A stretch of 64,000 nt of DNA from NCBI GenBank assembly GCA_910577665.1, contig CAJTOJ010000004.1:71527-135526 (forward strand), given 5' to 3'. Under the pieces are notes generated by a model. That model had not been told where the DNA came from and did not search any database. It saw only the letters and a program-made list of their open reading frames with translations. The stretch's first letter is position 1; every line of letters starts with the position of its first letter. This stretch comes from an uncultured Acetatifactor sp. Lineage in GTDB: Bacteria; Bacillota; Clostridia; Lachnospirales; Lachnospiraceae. Position numbers and translations under genes: made by a program. Below are positions 1 to 8,704 of this stretch, piece by piece.

Positions 1-74
1 AGAAGATTCTGGGAACTGGAGAGAAGTTTCTCACAGAGGCAGAGTCGCAGATCCGGAAGAAATTGCGAGGATAA
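1..74 (+). CDS. C-terminal end of an unidentified protein (cut by window edge)
   Basis: An open frame enters the window and stops at the TAA at 72-74. The 23 visible residues end in KKLRG and are charged and helix-like. Too little is present to name a family. The next gene starts 77 bases downstream on the same strand, so it may belong to the same operon. The other two frames also stay open for about 100 bases, so the choice of frame rests on its residue composition only. Confidence 0.35.
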   Translation, partial: KILGTGEKFLTEAESQIRKKLRG

Positions 75-150
75 CGATCTACGGGTGTGTTGGAATATTG
101 TTTTCTGACAGATGTTCTAAACATGCTCTGGCCTAAGGAGGGGGAAGACA

Positions 151-483
151 ATGAAAAATGTAGACAGGCAGCGCCAGACGGACTATCTGCTGTTACATCA
201 TATAGTGGGCAAATATCTGGAGAAGTGTCTCAATGACAGTTCTGTGGCCCCCAGATATCTGGAACTGGAGACAATAAAAGATATCGTGACACCGTTTCAT
301 GAGATAAAACCTTTGATACAGCGTGTTGAATGGCTTAGGGAGGAACATGTGGACGATCTTCTGCATTTCCTGGCCGCCAGCCATATGTCTGTGGAAGAAC
401 TGAAATGGGCCATTGATATGTTTGCCGTACAAAAACAGGAAGTAATCAACCGGATAGAAGCGAGAGCGTATGCCAATGAATAA
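151..483 (+). CDS. Small hypothetical protein, 110 aa
   Basis: I do not recognise a family. The product is helical and charged, with no signal peptide or membrane segment, which suggests a small cytoplasmic protein. The ATG at 151 follows a strong AAGGAGGGGG ribosome binding site ending about seven bases before it. The stop at 481-483 lies inside the start of the next gene, a 14-base overlap, so the two are likely translationally coupled. Its position at the head of a glycosyltransferase operon suggests an accessory role, but nothing in the sequence proves one. Confidence 0.7.
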   Translation: MKNVDRQRQTDYLLLHHIVGKYLEKCLNDSSVAPRYLELETIKDIVTPFHEIKPLIQRVEWLREEHVDDLLHFLAASHMSVEELKWAIDMFAVQKQEVINRIEARAYANE

Positions 484-1135
484 CAGAAAAATTGATTTTA
501 TCATATGTACGAATGACAGCAGACAGTTTGCAGAGTCCTGTCTGTATATCAATCATCTGGATATCCCTAAGGACTATGAGGTAAATATTCTGGAAATCAG
601 GGAAGCTGCCAGCATATTTGCAGGATATAATGAAGGAATGAACGCATCGGATGCCAAATATAAGGTATACATGCATCATGATGTAAGGATTATAGACAGG
701 AATTTTATCCATATCATGCTGGACAGATTTAAGAATCCTGCTGTGGGGATGCTGGGAGTGGTAGGTTGTACCACGCTGAAAATACAGCCCTGGAAGTGGG
801 ATGCCGGAGCCATAGCGGAAACCATAGTGAGTAGTACCAGTATTCGTCATTTTGCGGAGGAGGAGACAGATAAATATGTGAAGCAGATTGACGGACTTCT
901 GATGGCTACCCAGTATGACCTTCCTTGGCGGGAAGACTGGTTTGGAGGATGGGATATATACGACCGTTCCCAGTGTCTGGAATTCTTGAAGGCCGGCTTC
1001 AAGATACTGGTACCAGGGCAGGAGCAGCCTATCTGCCTTCACGACTGCGGCGTGGCGGACCTGTCCGGTTATGCCCAGGTACATGAGCTGTTTCTGGAAC
1101 ACTATGCGGCGATGTTTATGCAGGATGCGGAGTAA
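470..1135 (+). CDS. StrF-like / PF13712-type glycosyltransferase, 221 aa
   Basis: The N-terminus has the layout of the small GT2-like family typified by StrF: a FIICTND strand, an EIREAASIFAGYNEGM segment (about residues 42-57), then DAKYKVYMHHDV (about 61-72), where the usual acidic motif of GT-A enzymes is replaced by HHDV. A DWFGGWD motif lies near residues 158-164. There is no membrane segment. The expected role is transfer of a sugar from a nucleotide donor in the cytoplasm; donor and acceptor cannot be read from sequence. The start at 470 overlaps the previous gene. An ATG at 476 is an equally good alternative. Confidence 0.75.
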   Translation: MPMNNRKIDFIICTNDSRQFAESCLYINHLDIPKDYEVNILEIREAASIFAGYNEGMNASDAKYKVYMHHDVRIIDRNFIHIMLDRFKNPAVGMLGVVGCTTLKIQPWKWDAGAIAETIVSSTSIRHFAEEETDKYVKQIDGLLMATQYDLPWREDWFGGWDIYDRSQCLEFLKAGFKILVPGQEQPICLHDCGVADLSGYAQVHELFLEHYAAMFMQDAE

Positions 1136-1150
1136 ATAAGGGTGTTCCCA

Positions 1151-1279
1151 ATGTGCATATCTGCCGGTCAAGATAATGAAAGTGACAAGACAGATCTGCT
1201 GGAAGCAATTGTATCTTATATTCAGATGGCAGAGGATCAACTGGATGAAATTGTTAAGTTGAAGGATAATAATGCATGA
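1151..1279 (+). CDS. Very small ORF, 42 aa, coupled to the next gene
   Basis: ATG at 1151 opens a 42-residue frame rich in Asp and Glu that ends with TGA at 1277-1279, inside the ATG (1276-1278) of the following isomerase gene. The exact ATGA overlap, the lack of another explanation for the 140-base gap and the amphipathic composition support translation. The ribosome binding site is weak (AAGGGTG upstream). It could instead be a leader that couples translation. I recognise no family. Confidence 0.45.
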   Translation: MCISAGQDNESDKTDLLEAIVSYIQMAEDQLDEIVKLKDNNA

Positions 1280-2334
1280 TAGAATTAATTGTATTAGACA
1301 TTGACGGGGTTATCACGGACGGGACAGTGATCATTGATTCTTCCGGACGTGAGCAGAAGCAGATAAGTTTAAAGGATGTAGATGCGATCTTTGAACTTCA
1401 CCGCAGAGGATACAAGCTGGCAGCCATTACTGGTGAGGATACAGAGATTGTAGGATATTTTGAGAAGCGTTTTCCCTGGAAATATTTTTACAGGGGCAGT
1501 AAGACCAAAAAGGAAGCCATGAAGCAGATCGAGGAAAGCACCGGTATCCATCGGAAGAATATCTGCTATGTGGGGGATGGAAAATATGATGTGGAACCCT
1601 TGACCTATGCGGGGCTGGGGCTATGTCCTGCCAATGCAATAGACAGGGCGAAGCGTGCAGCAGATATTATCCTACAGAATAATGGCGGCAGGGGCTGTCT
1701 CTGGGAACTGCTCTCTATTCTGGAAAAATACAATGATGGGACAACTCCTCACAATTACTTTTACCACAGACTGGAAGAGCATGGGGATATCTTCAAGAGC
1801 ATGGCGTCTGACCAGCTGCTGACGGATGCTGTGATGGGGATCGCAGGGAGGATCTTGGAACTGCTTCCAAAGGGAGGACAGATCTTTCTGTGCGGGAACG
1901 GTGGCAGTGCGGCAGATGCCCAGCACATTGCCACGGAATTTATCAGCCGTTTTTATAAGGATCGTCCGGCCATGAATGCAGAGGCGCTGACGGTAAATAC
2001 TTCTACGCTGACAGCCATCGGAAACGATTACAGTTATGAGAGGGTATTTGCCAGACAACTGGAGGGCAAAGGAAAAGCGGGAGATATACTCATTGGGATC
2101 TCCACAAGCGGCCGCTCCAAGAATGTATTGGAGGCGCTGCGATGTGCGAAAAAAAACGGACTGACTGGGGTTATGCTCATGGGAGATCATGAAGTGCCGG
2201 AACTGGATGAATTGTGTGAATATGTGGTGAAAGTGCCGTCTAAGATTACGCCCAGAATACAGGAGGCCCATATTTTTGTCGGGCATGTCATTGCGGAATA
2301 TGTGGAACACAAACTGTTTGGAGAAGAGTCATGA
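1276..2334 (+). CDS. HAD (KdsC-type) phosphatase fused to GmhA-type SIS isomerase, 352 aa
   Basis: Two enzymes are joined. Residues 1-150 form a KdsC-like HAD phosphatase: nucleophile motif DIDG (Asp8/Asp10), ITGED around 51-55 and GDGKYD at 100-105. Residues about 160-352 are a sedoheptulose-7-phosphate isomerase (GmhA) of the SIS fold, with CGNGGSAADAQH at 206-217, STSGRS at 266-271 and the PRIQEAH helix at 296-302. GmhA makes D-glycero-D-manno-heptose 7-phosphate, the precursor of nucleotide-activated heptose; a HAD phosphatase acts later in such pathways. No heptose kinase is visible in the window. The gene overlaps both neighbours by four bases. The exact substrate of the HAD half is unknown. 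Confidence 0.85.
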   Translation: MIELIVLDIDGVITDGTVIIDSSGREQKQISLKDVDAIFELHRRGYKLAAITGEDTEIVGYFEKRFPWKYFYRGSKTKKEAMKQIEESTGIHRKNICYVGDGKYDVEPLTYAGLGLCPANAIDRAKRAADIILQNNGGRGCLWELLSILEKYNDGTTPHNYFYHRLEEHGDIFKSMASDQLLTDAVMGIAGRILELLPKGGQIFLCGNGGSAADAQHIATEFISRFYKDRPAMNAEALTVNTSTLTAIGNDYSYERVFARQLEGKGKAGDILIGISTSGRSKNVLEALRCAKKNGLTGVMLMGDHEVPELDELCEYVVKVPSKITPRIQEAHIFVGHVIAEYVEHKLFGEES

Positions 2335-4103
2335 GAAAACTGTCGGATTATGTATTTGATTTTCTGAAAGAAAAGGGAGTGAAGCATGTCTTTATGCTGC
2401 CGGGAGGAGGCGCCATGCACCTGGACGATTCTGTGGGAAAGTCTGGGATGGAATATATCTGTACCTTGCACGAGCAGGCAGCGGCAGTGGCGGCGGAAGC
2501 TTACGCCCAGCATACCAATGAGATCGGTGTCTGCTTGACCACTTCCGGCCCGGGGGCTACCAATGCCATTACTGGCGTAACAGCCGGGTGGATCGATTCC
2601 ACTCCCATGTTTATCCTTTCCGGACAGGCGAAGCGTTCTGATCTGGTGGGGAATACCGGGGTCCGGCAGATCGGCTCCCAGGAAGTACAGATCATTGACA
2701 TGATAAAGCCTGTTACCAAATATGCCGTACAGGTGATGGAACCAACAGAGATCCGATATCATATGGAACGGGCTTATTATGAGGCGAAGAGTGGCAGGCC
2801 TGGACCGGTATGGCTGTCCATTCCTTTGGATGTGCAGGCGGCCATGATTGAGCCGGAGGAACTGCAGGGATATGAGCCGGAACCGGAAGAGAAGCCGGAT
2901 CTGACGAACGCCCTGGAGAAGACCCTGGCATTGTTGAAGGGTGCTGAAAAACCGGTAATTCTGGCAGGAAACGGCATCAAGCTTTCCGGAGCCACAGAAG
3001 ATTTCTACAGGTTGCTGGAAGTGCTCCCCATCCCGGTGCTCACCACATGGAAGACTATTGATATGATGGGGGAAGAGGATGCACTGTATGTGGGACATCC
3101 TGGCGGCATGGGAGACCGGGGGGCAAATCTGATCCTGCAGTCAGCGGATGTGCTGCTGTCTATCGGGAGCCGTCTGGATACCAGTCTGACAGCTTTCAAT
3201 GAGCCGCATTTTGGTATGTCTGCCAGGAAAGTGATTATTGATGTGGACCGGCATGAGCTGGACCGCATGAAACTGGAACAGGTGGAAGTAAAGCTGGCCT
3301 GCGATGCGGGAGAGTTTATCCAGGCACTTTACCAGAAGGCAGCAGGGAATGAGGATATACAGAGAAGGCAGACTATCTGGGGAGAATGGAATGCCTATGG
3401 GCATGAGTTGCGCAGAAAATATCCCTCGGTCACAGAGGAACATAGAAAGGTGCAGGGAGTGGTAAGTGCCTATTATTTTACGGAACTGCTCTGCCGGCAT
3501 ACAACGGCTGAAGATGTGATTGTTCCGGAAAGTTCCGGGGCAGCAGGGGAGATTACTTATCAGGCATTCCGGCCGAAGCGGGGGCAGAAGATGAAAAATG
3601 CCGCAGGGCTCGGTTCCATGGGTTTCGGGCTGCCCTATTCCATTGGCGCCTGTCTTGCCAACGGCTGTAGAAGAACCATCTTGATCAACGGGGACGGCGC
3701 CTTCCAGATGAATATCCAGGAACTGGAGACACTGGTCCGCTTGAACCTTCCTGTGAAGATCTTTATCTGGAATAATGAAGGATATGCCAGCATCCGATCC
3801 ATGCAGAACAATAATTTCGGCGGATTTCAAGTGGCCAGCGGGAAATCCAGCGGCCTAAGTATGCCGGATACGGTGAAGGTGGCAGCGGCTTACGGGCTGA
3901 AAACATTCCGTATCTCGGATAATGTCCAATTGGAAGAACAGATAGGGACAGTGCTGGATGCGGAAGGCCCCGTGCTCTGCGAACTGGTGATTTCACCGGA
4001 GGAGACGGTGTCTCCCAGAGCCAAGACCATCGTTCATGAGGATGGAACCCTAGAGTCTTATCCCCTGGAGAGGATGTGGCCGGTGATCTTGTGTTGTGAA
4101 TAG
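2331..4103 (+). CDS. Thiamine-diphosphate-dependent, acetolactate-synthase-like enzyme, 590 aa
   Basis: It has the full three-domain layout of the acetolactate synthase/pyruvate oxidase family. The N-terminal PYR domain carries the catalytic Glu in LHEQAAA (Glu48) and GPGATNAITG around residues 82-91. A central domain follows, then the C-terminal PP domain with the ThDP motif starting NGDGAFQMN near residue 451 and ending IWNN. Family knowledge: such enzymes decarboxylate pyruvate and transfer the two-carbon unit. YerE is a relative that adds it to a CDP-4-keto-3,6-dideoxy sugar. The CDP-dideoxyhexose genes at 36-40 kb make a branched-sugar role attractive. Housekeeping IlvB is less likely here, because no ilvN or ilvC neighbour exists. 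ATGA overlap with the previous gene. Confidence 0.8.
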   Translation: MRKLSDYVFDFLKEKGVKHVFMLPGGGAMHLDDSVGKSGMEYICTLHEQAAAVAAEAYAQHTNEIGVCLTTSGPGATNAITGVTAGWIDSTPMFILSGQAKRSDLVGNTGVRQIGSQEVQIIDMIKPVTKYAVQVMEPTEIRYHMERAYYEAKSGRPGPVWLSIPLDVQAAMIEPEELQGYEPEPEEKPDLTNALEKTLALLKGAEKPVILAGNGIKLSGATEDFYRLLEVLPIPVLTTWKTIDMMGEEDALYVGHPGGMGDRGANLILQSADVLLSIGSRLDTSLTAFNEPHFGMSARKVIIDVDRHELDRMKLEQVEVKLACDAGEFIQALYQKAAGNEDIQRRQTIWGEWNAYGHELRRKYPSVTEEHRKVQGVVSAYYFTELLCRHTTAEDVIVPESSGAAGEITYQAFRPKRGQKMKNAAGLGSMGFGLPYSIGACLANGCRRTILINGDGAFQMNIQELETLVRLNLPVKIFIWNNEGYASIRSMQNNNFGGFQVASGKSSGLSMPDTVKVAAAYGLKTFRISDNVQLEEQIGTVLDAEGPVLCELVISPEETVSPRAKTIVHEDGTLESYPLERMWPVILCCE

Positions 4104-4149
4104 CGAAGCGGATTATGGAGAGGAACTTCAGTCAGCGGAATGGGGTGTT

Positions 4150-4188
4150 GTAGTAGCATATGGCTGACAGGGGAAAGGAATAATCAGG
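4150..4188 (+). repeat. Leader copy 1 of the duplicated 890-aa gene
   Basis: The stretch containing GCTGACAGGGGAAAGGAATA just before the 4189 start recurs with few changes before the start at 17514 (GCTGACAAGGGAAAGGAATA). It includes the AAAGGAA ribosome binding site. The duplication unit therefore extended upstream of the coding region. Confidence 0.75.
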
Positions 4189-6861
4189 ATGGCAGATACG
4201 GTATTGGCGCAAGTGGAGCAAAAAGTACAGTCAGCTTTACTAAATGGGAAATATGACATAGCCCGGGAGATGATGGAAAGGGAGGGCAGTCGGATTAGGC
4301 CTGTTTACCGGGCAATTTATGCAGCTTCCCTTGCGTTTGCGGTGGGCGATGCGAGCCTGGCCTGGGAAGCCATTACGGAAGGGCTGCGCCTGGATGGACA
4401 TAACTATGAGTTGTACATGCTGTTGGGAGAGTATTATGCGCCGAAGAATCTCCGGCAGGCATATCTGTGTTATGAAAATGCTCTGTTTTACTGTAATGAT
4501 GAAGCAGACAGCGCACAGATCCGTATGGTTTTGGAGCAGTTTTTAGAACAGGGCGAGCATGTGCCGAAGACAGCCATTGTAATTCTTTCCTATAATCTGC
4601 TGGATATGACCAGGGACTGTATTGACAGTATACGGGAGACGACTCCGGAGAGTGCGCGGGAAATCATCGTAGTGGACAATGCTTCCGTGGACGGCAGCGC
4701 GGAGTGGCTGAAGAAGCAGAAAGATATCAAGCTTCTCTGTAATACCGAGGACAAGGGATTTCCCGCAGGCTGTAACCAGGGAGTCAGACTGGCAGAGAAG
4801 GATTCAGATATATTCCTTCTGAATAATGATACACTGATGACGGACAACGCGCTGTTTTGGCTCCGCATGGGATTGTATGAGAGCGGAGAGGTGGGGAGTG
4901 TGGGAAGTGTTTCCAACCATGTGTCCAATTTCCAGGCAGTGGTGGAGGACGGGAAGAGCAGGAGGGAATATCTGGAGTATGCAAGGCAGATCAATATTCC
5001 TGTGACAAAGCCTTATCTCAATAAGCTGTATCTGGTGGGGTTCGCAATTATACTAAAAAGGACTGTTATAAATCAAATTGGCTTGTTGGATGAACGTTTT
5101 TCTCCAGGTAGCTGGGAGGATAATGATATTTGTCTGAGGATAAACCTGGCTGGGTATCGTAATGTACTCTGTAAAAATAGTTTTATTATTCATTGCGGCA
5201 GCAAGACTTTTAAAAGGGAGAGATCGCAATACGGAGATGTTTCGACGGTAAACAAGAAAAAATTTTTTGATAAATGGTCTGCCATACATCTGGATCCCAA
5301 TAACTATATGTATATCCGGACGGATTTGATTCCTTTTATAGAGGAAGAGCGTAATGTATCTGATAATCTGGCCATTATGGTGGTAGGTACAGGGTGCGGC
5401 GCGTTTTTGAGCTATTTGCAGGAACGGTTTCCGAATGGGCAAATATACGGAATGGAGCCACATATGTATATGGCGCAGGTTGCAGACAGGATTGCGGATA
5501 CAATTTATGCAGACCTAAATAAATGGAGCGGAGATGAATTTGCGGAAACCTTTGACATTATTGTCCTCAATGACATATTAGAACGAACCAGGAAGCCGGA
5601 ATATGTGTTGAAAGAACTTGTTAAAATGATTAAGGCAGATGGAAAACTGGTTATTAGTTTTGCAAACAGTCTGCATTATTCCAGGATATCAGGAAGAGAG
5701 CAGAACCAATATTCCTTCAGCCGCGCACAAGCAGAAAAGATTCTTTCATCAGCTAAGCTTACAGTGAATGTATGGAAATATACCATGCATGTTGAAGAGC
5801 CAGATGAACTGGACAGAAAGCTGGATGAGATAAAAAATATATATCCGGAGGCAACAAAGGTTGATATACTTGCCTATCAATGGATAAATGTGGTAGAAAA
5901 ACAAAGGACAGATATACGGTTTGACGGCAGGATGGCCGTATGTGTTCCTACCTGTGAACGTCCTCAAATTGTGGAGGAGGTGCTTGAACATAGTGCGGAA
6001 ACATATCACCGTTATGGGTTGGATATCTATTATTTTGATAGCAGTAGAAACGAGGATACAAAGAAGCTCATTGAGTCCTGGCAGAAAAGAGGATATGATA
6101 ATCTGTATTATATTGCGGTAGATCCACAGATGTACGTAGGAAGAAAACTGGAGCATGTTCTTATGATGGACGGCATTCAGAAAGAGTATGATTATATGTG
6201 GTATTGTAAAGACAGAGTCTGGTGTTTGGAGAGGACACTTAGGCTGATGTATAGAGCAATGGCAGAGGATCCGGATATTCTTTTTCTGGATGAAGGACAT
6301 CGGGACTGTATGCATGAGATAACAGTATGTAAGGATGCAAATGCATTTTATCATCGATGCGGAGATTATGCAACATCAATAGATACTACTATTTATAATG
6401 TAAATACAATATTGAGAAACAATTTTAAACTGGAAGAATTTCATCAAAGACATGGTGTATACAGTGATTCTTTTTTTCATTTTCTTGTTTTGTTTGAACA
6501 ATTGGCAAAAATAGAGAATCCAATAATATGTCTGTTGGCCGGTCAAAATGTTACAATTATGAATTCGTACAGATATCGGGAAAATCAGAGACTGCAATCT
6601 CTTGAAACCTGGGTAAATCGTTGGATACAGACGAATGAATCACTGCCAGACTGCTACAAAAACAAAGACTTTGTGATTAAAAAGGGAGCTTCTTTTCCTT
6701 GGTTGATGGGAAATGTCAATTTATTAGTGGAATGGCACAAAAAAGGAGTGCTGAATCCGAAATATTATGAAGAGATTAAGGGAAAATGGGAACGTGTATC
6801 TGATATTCCGCTTGAGATACTTCGTAGAGTTGCATATGGGGAATATACGGAACGGGTATAG
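4189..6861 (+). CDS. Multidomain glycosyltransferase-methyltransferase, copy 1, 890 aa
   Basis: Order of domains: a helical TPR-like region (about 1-125); a GT2 transferase (about 127-345) with AIVILSYN, VVDNAS and the acidic LLNNDT motif near 210-215; a SAM methyltransferase-like Rossmann domain (about 390-560) starting VVGTGCG near 397 and carrying VLNDILER; and a second GT-A-like domain (about 580-890) beginning CVPTCERP. There is no membrane segment. One polypeptide could therefore extend and methylate a glycan in the cytoplasm. A co-linear paralogue of identical length lies at 17514-20186. The 5-prime third is close to that copy in nucleotide sequence; from about position 5040 this copy becomes distinctly more AT-rich, suggesting mosaic origin. 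Acceptor unknown; flagellin is a plausible guess. Confidence 0.82.
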   Translation: MADTVLAQVEQKVQSALLNGKYDIAREMMEREGSRIRPVYRAIYAASLAFAVGDASLAWEAITEGLRLDGHNYELYMLLGEYYAPKNLRQAYLCYENALFYCNDEADSAQIRMVLEQFLEQGEHVPKTAIVILSYNLLDMTRDCIDSIRETTPESAREIIVVDNASVDGSAEWLKKQKDIKLLCNTEDKGFPAGCNQGVRLAEKDSDIFLLNNDTLMTDNALFWLRMGLYESGEVGSVGSVSNHVSNFQAVVEDGKSRREYLEYARQINIPVTKPYLNKLYLVGFAIILKRTVINQIGLLDERFSPGSWEDNDICLRINLAGYRNVLCKNSFIIHCGSKTFKRERSQYGDVSTVNKKKFFDKWSAIHLDPNNYMYIRTDLIPFIEEERNVSDNLAIMVVGTGCGAFLSYLQERFPNGQIYGMEPHMYMAQVADRIADTIYADLNKWSGDEFAETFDIIVLNDILERTRKPEYVLKELVKMIKADGKLVISFANSLHYSRISGREQNQYSFSRAQAEKILSSAKLTVNVWKYTMHVEEPDELDRKLDEIKNIYPEATKVDILAYQWINVVEKQRTDIRFDGRMAVCVPTCERPQIVEEVLEHSAETYHRYGLDIYYFDSSRNEDTKKLIESWQKRGYDNLYYIAVDPQMYVGRKLEHVLMMDGIQKEYDYMWYCKDRVWCLERTLRLMYRAMAEDPDILFLDEGHRDCMHEITVCKDANAFYHRCGDYATSIDTTIYNVNTILRNNFKLEEFHQRHGVYSDSFFHFLVLFEQLAKIENPIICLLAGQNVTIMNSYRYRENQRLQSLETWVNRWIQTNESLPDCYKNKDFVIKKGASFPWLMGNVNLLVEWHKKGVLNPKYYEEIKGKWERVSDIPLEILRRVAYGEYTERV

Positions 6862-6872
6862 AAGAGGAGGAT

Positions 6873-7454
6873 ATGTATTTGAATATATATGATATATCCA
6901 AAGAAATTTTTTCCTTGAAAGCATATCCGGGGGATCCGGAGCCGGGTAAAGAAAATTGGTTTTCCATGGAAAGGGGAGATCCGTGTAATGTGACTAAGCT
7001 ATATATGGGAAGCCATTCTGGGACACACATAGATGCACCCAGGCATTTTATGAAGAATGGTAAAGATGCCGCGGCAGTTCCGCTGGAAAAATGTATGGGG
7101 TACTGCCAGGTGGTACATTACAACGGGAAAATCGGAAATGACTTTTGGATGAGACGATTAGAGAACGGCGTAGATAAGCTTCTAATCCGCGGGGATGTTC
7201 TGATAGACATGGACGCGGCAGAGAATATGGTGAGATATCATCTGAATCTAATAGGGGTTGAGAATGCTACAGTGGGAGATCAGACATGCCAGAAACAGGT
7301 TCATGAAATATTGCTTGGGAATGAAATTGTGATTTTGGAGAATCTGCAGCTTGCGGAGGTGGAAGAAGGAAAATACTTTCTGGCGGCGCAGCCGTTAAAG
7401 ATGCGGGAAGTGGATGGCTCACCGGTACGTGCGGTTCTCTTGAAAGGCTTGTAG
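6873..7454 (+). CDS. Cyclase-family (kynurenine formamidase-like) hydrolase, 193 aa
   Basis: The product carries the metal-binding signature of the PF04199 cyclase family, HSGTHIDAPRHF around residues 49-60, preceded by the typical N-terminal YDISKEIFS. Family members include KynB arylformamidase and polyketide cyclases that use bound metal to hydrolyse amides or cyclise substrates. At 193 residues it is slightly shorter than KynB (about 210). No tryptophan-degradation genes are nearby, so a role on an N-formyl sugar or another small amide of the glycan is possible, but that is only inference. It starts 11 bases after the previous gene, with GAAGAGGAG as ribosome binding site. Confidence 0.75.
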   Translation: MYLNIYDISKEIFSLKAYPGDPEPGKENWFSMERGDPCNVTKLYMGSHSGTHIDAPRHFMKNGKDAAAVPLEKCMGYCQVVHYNGKIGNDFWMRRLENGVDKLLIRGDVLIDMDAAENMVRYHLNLIGVENATVGDQTCQKQVHEILLGNEIVILENLQLAEVEEGKYFLAAQPLKMREVDGSPVRAVLLKGL

Positions 7455-7500
7455 GATGGTAGATTTTTGTCATTGCAGTAGATTGAAAGGGCGGTCAAAA

Positions 7501-8688
7501 ATGAGTACGCCACTGCTGAGCTTTATTATTCCAGTATATAATAAAGAGAATTATTTAGAGAATTGTATTGAAAGCGTCATTTTGCCGGATTGGGATCAAA
7601 GACGGAAAATAGAACTGATCTTGATAGATGATTGTTCTGGTGATGGAAGTCGGGAAATTTGCAGAAAATGGGAAGCCTTGTATCCAAATATTAGCTGTCT
7701 GTATTTAAAAGAGAATGTTGGAGCCGGCATGGCGAGAAATGAGGGACTTAAAAAAGCGAAGGGAAAATATCTTTTTTTTCTGGACGCAGATGATACAATA
7801 CAGACAGAGAAGCTGCCTTATGTATTGGATATTCTGGAGAAACAGGTTCCAGATCCGATTGTATGTTTTGCAAAACAATTGCGTTCTCTGGGTGACTTCA
7901 GTATGAGAACTTTCACATACACAAGAAAGACGGAAAAGCTTTTGAAAGAAACACCGGATATCCTTCTCACTTCCTTGTGGAATTTTATTTTTTCTCTTGA
8001 CTTTTTGAAAAAAAACTCGATTTCATTTGGCAATGAAAGAGTTTGTGAAGATTATTCCGTGGTGAGCAAGGTGCTGCTTGCAGCAGAAGAATGTTTTTTT
8101 ATCAATGGTACGATCTATAATTACAGGAAGTATGTACCAGAAGGGACAGCTTTAGCCAGCAATTACAGGGAGAGGTATCATGGTGGACAGGCGTATTTAC
8201 AATTATTGGCTGAATATGAAAATATATTGGAGTCCAATATCAAAAGGAAGGCTGTGTGCCAGGCCAGAGAGGCAATCCGTTTTTTAATGTTCTGCACCCC
8301 TGTACCATTGGAGCATTCTGAGGAGACAGAGAGGGTGTTCCAGAGACAGAAGAAACTAGCAGATTTCATTGAGGTGCGGTGCAGGGAAAAGGAACGAAAA
8401 ATTTATTTGTGTCCTGCATGCGATATAGCGTTGGAAATTTCTGAAATCATGAGAATCCATGGGGTGGATATCGAGGGATTTGCAGACAACAGACTGGAAA
8501 ACAATGAGAATGTCATAAAAATTGTGGAACGGGGACAGTTGGTGAAATCAGTGGCGCAGTTGGATAAGAAAAAGGATTTTGTCTGTATTTGTCATAGAAA
8601 TTATCTGGCTGATATCCTGTCGAGGCAGCTCATGAGCATGGGTATGGAAAAGGGAATAGATTTTTACTGCATTCAAGAATATGTATGA
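7501..8688 (+). CDS. GT2 glycosyltransferase with C-terminal Rossmann-like module, 395 aa
   Basis: Residues 1-110 are a classic GT2 domain: FIIPVYNKENYL, LIDDCSGDGS, NVGAGMARNEG and the metal-binding DADD motif near residue 96. The C-terminal ~100 residues (from IYLCPACDIALEIS) follow the strand-helix-strand pattern of the module seen in many neighbours, but the usual YGAG is replaced by CPAC, so nucleotide binding there is doubtful. I chose ATG 7501 because it aligns with the family start and has an AAAGGGCGG site. An in-frame ATG at 7456 would add 15 residues with no family support. The coding region is AT-rich relative to genes after 17 kb. Confidence 0.85.
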   Translation: MSTPLLSFIIPVYNKENYLENCIESVILPDWDQRRKIELILIDDCSGDGSREICRKWEALYPNISCLYLKENVGAGMARNEGLKKAKGKYLFFLDADDTIQTEKLPYVLDILEKQVPDPIVCFAKQLRSLGDFSMRTFTYTRKTEKLLKETPDILLTSLWNFIFSLDFLKKNSISFGNERVCEDYSVVSKVLLAAEECFFINGTIYNYRKYVPEGTALASNYRERYHGGQAYLQLLAEYENILESNIKRKAVCQAREAIRFLMFCTPVPLEHSEETERVFQRQKKLADFIEVRCREKERKIYLCPACDIALEISEIMRIHGVDIEGFADNRLENNENVIKIVERGQLVKSVAQLDKKKDFVCICHRNYLADILSRQLMSMGMEKGIDFYCIQEYV

Positions 8689-8704
8689 GTAAGGAGATTC
8701 GGTA

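Noticed and set aside
2331..4103. Housekeeping acetolactate synthase large subunit (ilvB)
   Set aside because: No small subunit or other branched-chain amino acid gene is nearby, and the gene is embedded by overlap in a glycan operon; a sugar-modifying role is more likely, though not proven.
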